DNA from: Armatimonadota bacterium
GTDB taxonomy: Bacteria > Armatimonadota > UBA10988
DNA: 56,723 bases
Reading direction: 5' to 3'
Assembly (NCBI GenBank): GCA_016235455.1
Contig: JACRKZ010000074.1
Coordinates: 1-56,723 of the forward strand
Below are positions 42,170 through 49,037 of the stretch, piece by piece (position 1 is the stretch's first letter; each line of letters opens with the position of its first letter). The translations under genes were made by a program, and so were the position numbers. The notes below the pieces were generated by a model. It had not been told where the DNA came from, searched no databases, and saw only the letters and a list, made by a program, of their open reading frames with translations.

Positions 42170-43615
42170 CTACCGCATGGCGGGTGTCAGCACCACCGCC
42201 ACGACCATCTCGGTCGCGGGGTCGCTGGTGGTGCGGTAGAGGTCGCCCGAGAGCGGCAGGTTGGCCAGCAGGCGGCAGGAGTCAGGCGCGCGGAACGTGC
42301 CGCGCGGCAGCACGCCCGAGACGACCAGACTCTGGCCCAGCGGCACGGTGATCGTGGAGCAGGAGCAGGGCACCATGCTGGACTTGGCGATGGAGCCGGC
42401 GGCCCCGGTCTTCAGTTCCAGCAGCGCATCGCCGAAGGTCGGCTCCAGGTGCAGACGCACCCAGCGCTGACCGTCTCCGACCACGGGCCAGGGCACCACC
42501 TTGAGGTCGGTGGTGACCAGGGCCGAGGCCACATCGGCGGCCACCAGCGGCGTCGCGGCGCAGCCTTCGATGGCGCGCAGCGGCGGGACGATCTGGCGGC
42601 TGCAGGTCAGCACGGCGGGCCGCGCCACATCGACCGTGACCGGCTTGGCGTCGAAGATCTGCGTCACCGCCGCCTTGGCCAGTTCGGCCGAGAGCGTGTC
42701 GAGACCGCCGATGGCGCAGCGCAGGTTGGCGTTGCCGGATTCGGCGGGGGCCGTGTTCCACTTCAGGCTCAGCGCCGCGAAGCGGTCGGCGGGCATGACG
42801 AAGTAGCGGGCGTTCAGTTCGATGCGGCCAGCGGCCACGTCGAGTTCCTTGGCCAACTGCGCGAAGCGGTCGACCGCGGCGGGCTCACCCACGGCGATGA
42901 GGGTGCGGCTGGGGTCGTAGCCAATGACGACGGCCGTGCCCGCGGGCAGCGCGATGGCGCCGCGGCAGCCGGGATGCGGGGTCACGCCGCTGGCCAGGTC
43001 GGCCCAGCGCTGGGTGGTGCGGCCGGCCTCCTGGCCGAGCAGCTTGTCCAGCCGGGCGGTCTGGTCCGGCGTCTCATTCTCGCGCCGGGCCAGGCTGGTC
43101 TGGGCGATGGTGTAGCGCACCGGCGTGGGCTGCTCCAGGCCGCCACCAGGTCCGGTGTGCTTGACCGCTGGTCGCCCGAAGTAGGCGGCCAACTGGCTGG
43201 GCAGCGTCTGCTGGCAGTGATAGACCACCTTCTTCACCGCGTCACGGCGCAGTGGCCCGGCCAGCGTGGCCAGCGGCTTGAAGCCGGCTTCCGCGGCATC
43301 ACTGGCGCGGCGCATGACGATCTGGTCACCGACCACGCCGACACTCACGCCGGTCACTTCGGCCAGCATCTCCAGCGCCAGGCGCAGCGAGACGGCGTGG
43401 ACGTCAAGGCTCACCTTGATGTCGGCCACGGCCGGCTGAGCGACGACTTTGGCGCCGCTCTGGCGGCTAAGCTGCGCGGCCACGGCGGCCAACGGCGCGT
43501 CCTGGACGGCCAGGTCCACCAGCGTGTCGAGCGCCGCCTCTTGGGCAAAGACAGGGCACGCTACAGCGACGATCCAGGCCAGCGCGAGGATGGCCTTACG
43601 AGCGGTGCGAGTCAT
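42170..43615 (-). CDS. Secretin-like protein with STN domain
   Basis: 481 aa exported protein. Signal peptide ends VFAQ-E (about residue 24). Residues about 28-95 form an STN/secretin short domain (LAAVAAQLSRQSGAKVV, SLRLALEMLAEVTGVSVGVV). The C-terminus resembles the end of a secretin barrel: VPLGQSLVVSGVLP, then LLANLPLSGDLYR, ending EMVVAVVLTPAMR. The central region is not the usual repeated secretin-N modules. ATG 43615 follows GGGAG. No inner-membrane pilus or type II secretion gene is near, so it may be a degenerate or specialised secretin. It lies downstream of the nine-haem cytochrome on the same strand, separated by a hairpin. Confidence 0.6.
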   Translation of the reverse strand: MTRTARKAILALAWIVAVACPVFAQEAALDTLVDLAVQDAPLAAVAAQLSRQSGAKVVAQPAVADIKVSLDVHAVSLRLALEMLAEVTGVSVGVVGDQIVMRRASDAAEAGFKPLATLAGPLRRDAVKKVVYHCQQTLPSQLAAYFGRPAVKHTGPGGGLEQPTPVRYTIAQTSLARRENETPDQTARLDKLLGQEAGRTTQRWADLASGVTPHPGCRGAIALPAGTAVVIGYDPSRTLIAVGEPAAVDRFAQLAKELDVAAGRIELNARYFVMPADRFAALSLKWNTAPAESGNANLRCAIGGLDTLSAELAKAAVTQIFDAKPVTVDVARPAVLTCSRQIVPPLRAIEGCAATPLVAADVASALVTTDLKVVPWPVVGDGQRWVRLHLEPTFGDALLELKTGAAGSIAKSSMVPCSCSTITVPLGQSLVVSGVLPRGTFRAPDSCRLLANLPLSGDLYRTTSDPATEMVVAVVLTPAMR

Positions 43616-43666
43616 CAGCTTTCTCCCACCATCGGGACCTCCCACACTATGGAGAGGTCTGCGGAA

Positions 43667-43702
43667 CCGCCGGTTCCGAACCTTGCGGCTCGGAACCGGC
43701 GG
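43667..43702 (-). terminator. 13-bp perfect hairpin after the nine-haem cytochrome gene
   Basis: CCGCCGGTTCCGA / TCGGAACCGGCGG with a 10-nt loop lies 30 nt past the cytochrome stop (43732) on the minus strand. An alternative hairpin GGAACC-GCC-GGTTCC overlaps it. It may end transcription or protect the 3' end. Confidence 0.55.
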
Positions 43703-43731
43703 GCTACAGCTTGCTTGACAGCACGCCCGCG

Positions 43732-45030
43732 CTACGGAGCGGACAGTCGCTGGAAGGTTGCCAGCGCGGAGTTGAGCACGGCCAACGAGTAATCGTGGTT
43801 GTGCACGCCCTTGCTGGGATCATTGATCGAGATCAGGTTGTAGTTCCACTTGGCCACGTCGTAGTCATTGAGGTTCGGACCCGTGAGGGTGTTGCGGTCA
43901 ATGAACAGCGCGTTGCCCGTGGTCACGTACGGCTTGACCTGGTTGAGCTTGGCTGTGAACTCGGCCTGAGTGGTTTCCATCAGGTTGACGGCGACCACAT
44001 CGGCGCCGCTCTCGATGGCTTCCTTGCCCCGCGGCACCGTGGTGCCCGACGGCGTGTGGCAGCCGGACTGCGTGCAGGCCTTGAGGTTAGGCTCGAAGGT
44101 GTGGCCGGTCACATTCGGATTGTCTGTGTTGGGGCTGGGCACGTTCACCTTGAACAGGTGGCAGGTGGCACAGCCTTCGGCGGCCGCGGTCGTGTGCGCC
44201 GAGTTCGGACCCGACATGGCGGTGCCGCTGATCTTGCCGTTCGGCGTGTAGGCGCCCTTGCCCTCGAAGATCAGGCTGGCACCATGACGCGGCGTGCCGG
44301 TGATGGGGATTGCGTCCGTGACCGATGCCGCGCTAAGGCGGTGGCAGGTCTCGCACAACGCCTTCTTCTCCAGCCGCAGCTGAGCGGTGTTGGCGGTCGC
44401 TTCGTGCGGGTCATGGCAGGTCGGGCAGCCAATGTTGGTGCTGCCAACCACGACCTTCGACTTGTGTTCGCCCACCGGCATGATGGGCTGCGACAATTGG
44501 TAGAAGAAGCCCTCCTGCGAGTGGCAGGCCATGCACTTGTCCTGATGGCCGTCGACCACGGACCGCGCGTGCGCCGAATTCTGCCATTCGTCGTAGGTCG
44601 GATGGTGTGCGTCGGTGTGGCAGGTGCCGCAGGCGGCCGACGTCACTTCTCGCGAGAAGGCGGCGCTCGTCGGATTGGCCGCGTGGGCGCTGCCGGCGCC
44701 ATGGCAGTTCTCGCACTGCACGTTCGCCAGGTCCGGGGTCTCGGTCTGATTAATGTAGCCCGAGGTCTGGCCGTAGCCGACCGTGTGGCACGGCACACAA
44801 TTGGCGTTGGTGCCCATGCCGATGTCGGTCAAGGTCTTCAGGGCTTCGGCGTGCTTGGTGCCGTCCCAGTGTTGGCCGGTCTCGACATGGCAGCCCTTGC
44901 AGACCTTGGCGCCCACAAAGGTGCGGCCGCCGCCACCACCGCCCGGTACCGTCTTGTCGCTACCACATCCGGTGATCGCGATCGCCACCACGATCGGTAC
45001 CACCAACAACCATCTCAGCGTTCTGGCCAT
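43732..45030 (-). CDS. Nine-haem c-type cytochrome lipoprotein
   Basis: 432 aa. The signal peptide ends ITG-C, a lipobox, so it is a membrane-anchored, possibly surface-exposed lipoprotein; a Gly-rich linker follows. Haem-attachment motifs in order are CKGCH, CVPCH, CENCH, CGTCH, CMACH, CPTCH, CETCH, CATCH and the variant CTQSGCH, giving eight CXXCH plus one CX4CH. The C-terminal helical part ending GVHNHDYSLAVLNSALATF resembles the His-containing helical ends of NrfA and octahaem cytochromes. It diverges from the MtrA/DmsE-like gene across a 595-bp gap. A role as electron exit or entry lipoprotein of the adjacent conduit is likely, but a reductase role is possible. Confidence 0.88.
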   Translation of the reverse strand: MARTLRWLLVVPIVVAIAITGCGSDKTVPGGGGGGRTFVGAKVCKGCHVETGQHWDGTKHAEALKTLTDIGMGTNANCVPCHTVGYGQTSGYINQTETPDLANVQCENCHGAGSAHAANPTSAAFSREVTSAACGTCHTDAHHPTYDEWQNSAHARSVVDGHQDKCMACHSQEGFFYQLSQPIMPVGEHKSKVVVGSTNIGCPTCHDPHEATANTAQLRLEKKALCETCHRLSAASVTDAIPITGTPRHGASLIFEGKGAYTPNGKISGTAMSGPNSAHTTAAAEGCATCHLFKVNVPSPNTDNPNVTGHTFEPNLKACTQSGCHTPSGTTVPRGKEAIESGADVVAVNLMETTQAEFTAKLNQVKPYVTTGNALFIDRNTLTGPNLNDYDVAKWNYNLISINDPSKGVHNHDYSLAVLNSALATFQRLSAP

Positions 45031-45625
45031 GCCAGCCTCCTTGTGGGTCGGTGCTAATGCCGACTATTGCTGCCGGATACTGTGTCTGCGCCTGAACTGC
45101 CACAGCCACTCTGGCAATCGCTTCATACAACCTCTTGGCCCAGCCCTGATTCTGGCTCGCAAGAGTCGAGCCAGACCCAACAAATGTCGCCCGCAGAGTT
45201 TCGTCCAGGGCAAGGGCGAGCCGCGAAGGTGCCTATCATGCACACTGGGCCGCATCGTGTTACGTCTGTCCACTTTCGTGCCGCCCCTCGACTGGATCTT
45301 GATGCCCATGCGGGTATGTCGAACATATTGGTGGTCGGTGTCGGATATTGCCGCTGACACACCGGCGCAATCCCGCTCCCAGAGCCGGTCAACGCGGTAT
45401 CTCACGACGCAACATCCGTCCGCCCCGCCGGCCCGCCGGGCGCTCTGGGTCGCAAGTTGCCTCGCAACGCGGACGCAACACTTTGTCATAAGTCGACTCC
45501 CCGCAGCCGTTTGGGGGGCTCTGGCAAAGCAGTTGCAAACGCTGAGGGTGCTTCGGACGCAGTTATGGTTGCCGACAGGTCCGAACGTAATCCACGGCGT
45601 GAGACGGGACAGGAAGGAGCGTGCC
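45031..45625. other. 595-bp divergent intergenic region between cytochrome genes
   Basis: No credible gene. It is less GC-rich than its surroundings and contains recurring GTTGC/GCAAC words (for example 45456-45480) and several hairpins, and flanks the starts of two cytochrome operons. It must hold both promoters; I could not fix -35/-10 pairs with confidence. A GGCAAAGC...GGACGCA arrangement at 45523-45560 vaguely recalls a GEMM riboswitch but does not fit its consensus. Confidence 0.6.
45151..45175. promoter_or_regulatory. 9-bp hairpin in the cytochrome intergenic region
   Basis: TCTGGCTCG / CGAGCCAGA with loop CAAGAGT, 120 nt upstream of the nine-haem lipoprotein start. It could be an operator palindrome or a leader structure. 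Confidence 0.35.
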
Positions 45626-46540
45626 ATGGGAGCAGTTAGCCGGCACGGACGGCTGCTGTTGGTAGCTGTCCTGGTTGGAGCCGGCGTGTTCACCCTCGGA
45701 GTGCCACCCGCCGGCGGCGAGCAAGCCGCCCCACAGGCCAGTGCCAAGAACGAGCGCATCGGCGCTGACGTGTGTTTGCAGTGCCACACCCAGAATGCCA
45801 AGGGTTGGTTCACGCTGCGCCACAATCGCTATCGTACCTCGGCGTCCGCGCCGGAGATGCTGACCGGCTGCGAAGGTTGCCACGGCCCTGGCCAGAAGCA
45901 CTTGGAGGACGAGAAGTTCCGCAGCATCCTCAACCCCAAGCGGGAGACGGGGATCGTCGCGACGCAGATGTGCTTCCAGTGCCACAGCACGACCATGAAG
46001 GCCAGTGCCTGGTTGCAGACGGCGCACGCGAAGAACGGCGTCAACTGCGGTGGCTGCCACGAGATGCACACCGACACGGGCCAGCCGTCGCTGCTCAAGG
46101 CCGAGCCGACCAAGCTCTGCCTGTCCTGCCATCCTGATCAACAGGCGCAGTTCAAGCTCAACTCGCACCATCCGGTGCTCGAAGGGCGCGTGGCCTGCAC
46201 CGACTGCCATGATCCGCACGCGGACGGCACCATGTCAGCGCCGACCCTCAAGCAGGGCGAAGACCGCTGCCTCAAGTGCCATCAGGAGAAGCGTGGTCCG
46301 TTCGCCTTCGAGCATCAGACCTCGTTGGCTGGCGGTGACGACGGCTGCGTGGCCTGCCACAAGCCGCACGGATCGGCCAATCCGAAGCTGACGGCCTACT
46401 TCGGCCGCGGCGTCTGCCTCCAGTGCCACAGTGACATCGCCGCGGATCCCAAGCACCTGCCGCGAGCGGGTAACTGCTGGTCGGCGGGGTGCCACAACCG
46501 GATGCACGGTTCGAGCACCAACCGGCTGTTCATCAACTAG
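45626..46540 (+). CDS. DmsE/MtrA-family decahaem c-type cytochrome
   Basis: 304 aa periplasmic decahaem cytochrome. A cleavable signal peptide (ends GGEQ, about 1-34) is followed by nine CXXCH motifs (CLQCH, CEGCH, CFQCH, CGGCH, CLSCH, CTDCH, CLKCH, CVACH, CLQCH) and a final CWSAGCH, ten haem sites in total. Spacing and the segments HPVLEGRVACTDCHDPH and FEHQTSLAGGDDGCVACHKPHG are those of MtrA, PioA and DmsE. ATG 45626 follows AGGAAGGAG; the open frame further upstream is not coding. It is followed after 12 nt by an MtrB-like porin. Family knowledge: MtrA sits inside the MtrB barrel and conducts electrons across the outer membrane. Confidence 0.92.
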   Translation: MGAVSRHGRLLLVAVLVGAGVFTLGVPPAGGEQAAPQASAKNERIGADVCLQCHTQNAKGWFTLRHNRYRTSASAPEMLTGCEGCHGPGQKHLEDEKFRSILNPKRETGIVATQMCFQCHSTTMKASAWLQTAHAKNGVNCGGCHEMHTDTGQPSLLKAEPTKLCLSCHPDQQAQFKLNSHHPVLEGRVACTDCHDPHADGTMSAPTLKQGEDRCLKCHQEKRGPFAFEHQTSLAGGDDGCVACHKPHGSANPKLTAYFGRGVCLQCHSDIAADPKHLPRAGNCWSAGCHNRMHGSSTNRLFIN

Positions 46541-46552
46541 GAGGGCCACACC

Positions 46553-48166
46553 ATGTCAAAGCATCGTACAAGCTGGTTGGTGCTGGGTCTGGCCCTGCTG
46601 GGCCGGGCTGGCTGGGCGGCGGAGGATCCGCTCCTGGCCGAGGCGCGCAAGGCTCCACCCATCTCCGGCGTGTTCACGCCCTATGCCTCGGCCTTCGAGG
46701 TCTCGGGCAATGCCGCTCAGGCTGGGCGCTATCTGGCGCCTCATGCCGAGGTCGGCTTCAGCGTCGATGATCTGAGCCTGCGTGCGGCCGACGGCTTCGA
46801 CGCCCTCGACCTGTGGGCGCATGGCGCGTTTGGCTACAACCAGCGCAACCTGCTCCAGGTCTGGACGCACGAGATCCCGGCCCGGCTGCGCGTCAACTAT
46901 GGTCGCTCGCTGTTCGTCTCCGAGCCGACGCTGCTGGGCCAGCCCTTGGGCTCGCGCAGTTCGGTGTCCTACGACCTGTTGGTCCGACCGGCGACTTGGG
47001 CGGCGGTCAGCGGCGGCTACCGCAACGACAACGATCGCCTCGGCCTGCTGGCTCGTGGCGGCACCATCATGAACCGTGGCACCGAGGCCTGGGGCGCGCT
47101 GAACATCGACACCGGCATGGGTGTCCTGGGCGGCTACTTCAGCACCTCCGACTACCGCGACCGCGCGGTGGGTCAGCCGAGTTCGTCCACGCTCCAGTAC
47201 GGCGTCAACTACGACGGCGTGTTTGGCAAGCAGTGGGCGCTGGCCGGTGGAGCCCGGTGGGCGGAGATCCGCATCCCCGGCGCGCCGAAGTCGACGGTCT
47301 TCCTGGCCGGCGTCAGCGGTAGCTACCAAGCGTCGAGCAACCTGTCGTTCGACGCGCGCTGGCGCTACCGCGACGTGGTCTGGGGCCCGACCCAGAACGC
47401 CTATCTGGGCCGCAGCAATGGTGGTGGCGCGAGCCTGACCTATCGGCCGTGGAAGCCGATGACGGTGCGCGCGGGCTTCGAGATCAGCGAGTTGCAGCGC
47501 TTCAACGCGACGCAGACCGCCCTCGAGAAGCCGGGCGAGACCCGCTTCTGGGTGCGCGCCGACTACCGCGGTGGGCGCAGCCTGAAGGCCTCGGCCTCCT
47601 ACCAGCTGCGTAGCCTGAGCCGGCTGGCGGTCAGCGCCGTGCCGGGCATCACCAACACCGCGCCGCTGTTTGCCGACAGCGACCAGCGGGTCGACCTGCG
47701 GGCCAGCCGCATGATCGGCGGCAGTGGTCTGGGCTATGCGTTCTACCAGTACCGCCAGATCCACTCCGACACACGCGCTATCGACAGCGCCGTGGGCACC
47801 GTCGGCGTGGGCTTGACGATGCCGCTGAGCCACAGCCTGACCGGTACCACCGACTGGTACTACCGCTACGCTACCGACAGCCAACTCAGTATGGCGGGCC
47901 TGGGCACGGACACCGTGGTCGCGCACGTCGGACTGGGCTGGCAGCCCGGCCCCAGGTGGCACATGACCGCGGACTATCACTGGGTCAACAGCTACTATGG
48001 CCAGGCGGCGTCGGACCACTACATCGCCGCTACCCTCGGCTATGACGCGGGCAAGAACTCGACCTTCCAGTTGAGCTACTCGCGCGATGGCTATGATGGC
48101 GGCCTGTTCCCCGGGCTCGACTACGACGCGGACATCTTCCGCTTCAGCCTGGTGAACAAGTTCTAG
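46553..48166 (+). CDS. MtrB/PioB-like outer-membrane beta-barrel
   Basis: 537 aa. Signal peptide about 1-22 (ends GWA-A). The mature protein is made of alternating amphipathic strands with Tyr/Trp/Arg-rich turns (GAFGYNQRNLLQVW, LSFDARWRYRDVVW, WYYRYATDSQL, FQLSYSRDGYDGG) and ends in F (DIFRFSLVNKF), the hallmark of an outer-membrane barrel. It is shorter than MtrB of Shewanella (about 700 aa) and lacks the CXXC of gammaproteobacterial MtrB; no cysteine is seen. Immediate position after the decahaem cytochrome supports the porin-cytochrome reading. GGAGG precedes ATG 46553. A terminator-like hairpin follows its stop. Confidence 0.85.
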   Translation: MSKHRTSWLVLGLALLGRAGWAAEDPLLAEARKAPPISGVFTPYASAFEVSGNAAQAGRYLAPHAEVGFSVDDLSLRAADGFDALDLWAHGAFGYNQRNLLQVWTHEIPARLRVNYGRSLFVSEPTLLGQPLGSRSSVSYDLLVRPATWAAVSGGYRNDNDRLGLLARGGTIMNRGTEAWGALNIDTGMGVLGGYFSTSDYRDRAVGQPSSSTLQYGVNYDGVFGKQWALAGGARWAEIRIPGAPKSTVFLAGVSGSYQASSNLSFDARWRYRDVVWGPTQNAYLGRSNGGGASLTYRPWKPMTVRAGFEISELQRFNATQTALEKPGETRFWVRADYRGGRSLKASASYQLRSLSRLAVSAVPGITNTAPLFADSDQRVDLRASRMIGGSGLGYAFYQYRQIHSDTRAIDSAVGTVGVGLTMPLSHSLTGTTDWYYRYATDSQLSMAGLGTDTVVAHVGLGWQPGPRWHMTADYHWVNSYYGQAASDHYIAATLGYDAGKNSTFQLSYSRDGYDGGLFPGLDYDADIFRFSLVNKF

Positions 48167-48183
48167 GCAACGCTCCCATGGCC

Positions 48184-48216
48184 CAGCGGCCCGCCGGCCT
48201 CGCCGGCGGGCCGCTG
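48184..48216. terminator. 15-bp perfect bidirectional hairpin
   Basis: CAGCGGCCCGCCGGC-CTC-GCCGGCGGGCCGCTG forms a perfect 15-bp stem between the convergent barrel (ends 48166) and methyltransferase (ends 48228) genes. Very likely a shared terminator. Confidence 0.75.
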
Positions 48217-48227
48217 CGCTTTGGGGC

Positions 48228-48848
48228 TTACCGGCGACCGACCGCCACGAACACGCCGTACGTGCGCGGGATGCCGTGGACATCCGGCCGCGTTACGCGA
48301 TGGGCATCGGCCACGCGCACCTCGCCACAGCCCGCCGCGCGCAGCCAGGCGGCCATCGTCTCGCGCTGGAACCCCTGGTGGTGGACGTCGTCGACATCCG
48401 GCCCGTGGAAGCTGCCATCCTCGGCATCGAGATCGGCCAGCGCCAGCCAGCCACCAGGCTTGACCGCGCCCACCAGCCGCGCCAGCAACGCCGGCACGTC
48501 GGCAATGTGGTGCAGCGTCATCGAGCTGACCACGGCGTCCACCGGCTCGCCGTCCCACGCCGCGCGGGTCAGGTCGACGCGGTGCGTGGTCACCTGAGTC
48601 AGTCCCGCGGCCGACAGCTTGTCGTCCAGCACGTCGAGCATGCCCGTCGAGCAATCTACGGCGACCACCTCGGCCACGGAATCGAGCAGCCGCAACGTGA
48701 CCAGCCCCGTGCCCGCGCCGAAGTCCATGATGCGCCAGTCCGGCGCGAACGGCACCTCGCGACGCATGGCGTCAGCCACGCCGGTACCCAGCGCGGCGCG
48801 CACGGGGTTGGTGTCCCATTGCGGGGCAAGCGTGTCGAATCGGCTCAT
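48228..48848 (-). CDS. Class I SAM-dependent methyltransferase
   Basis: 206 aa Rossmann-fold methyltransferase. Motif I is DFGAGTGLVTLRLL, motif II VVAVDCSTGMLDVL, motif IV SSMTLHHIADVPALL, and a motif-V-like GGWLALADLDAEDG follows, the usual order for a UbiE/small-molecule type. ATG 48848 follows AGGAG; the longer start at 48884 is rejected. It is transcribed alone, divergent from the propeller protein and convergent with the porin. The substrate is unknown; it could be a quinone, a toxicant or another small molecule. Nothing ties it to the cytochrome genes except position. Confidence 0.85.
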   Translation of the reverse strand: MSRFDTLAPQWDTNPVRAALGTGVADAMRREVPFAPDWRIMDFGAGTGLVTLRLLDSVAEVVAVDCSTGMLDVLDDKLSAAGLTQVTTHRVDLTRAAWDGEPVDAVVSSMTLHHIADVPALLARLVGAVKPGGWLALADLDAEDGSFHGPDVDDVHHQGFQRETMAAWLRAAGCGEVRVADAHRVTRPDVHGIPRTYGVFVAVGRR

Positions 48849-48957
48849 GCGGCGACTCCTGTGCGCGCATTGTAGCCCATGCATCGGTCAATGCAGGGGA
48901 TGGCCAGAGATACCTCCAAACCTACGAAGAATGACATGCAATGCACTCGAGATTTAC

Positions 48958-48988
48958 TTGACGATGCTCTGGTAGGGGGGTGTAAGAT
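48958..48988 (+). promoter_or_regulatory. Promoter before the propeller protein
   Basis: TTGACG (48958-48963) is followed after 17 nt by TGTAAGAT (48981-48988), in an AT-rich patch about 50-80 nt before GTG 49038. AAGGGGATG provides the ribosome site. Confidence 0.5.
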
Positions 48989-49037
48989 AGGAGCGTGTAG
49001 ACGTCGGAGGGGTTGCGGCCGGCGTCAAGGGGATGTC

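Noticed and set aside
45523..45600. GEMM cyclic-di-GMP riboswitch
   Set aside because: GGCAAA and GGACGCA words occur, but the GNRA loop stem, spacing and second helix do not fit the consensus. Kept only as an unassigned intergenic region to test with Infernal.
44783..45625. Upstream extension of the decahaem cytochrome frame
   Set aside because: The extension runs antisense through the nine-haem gene and the intergenic region; ATG 45626 has an excellent ribosome site and signal peptide.
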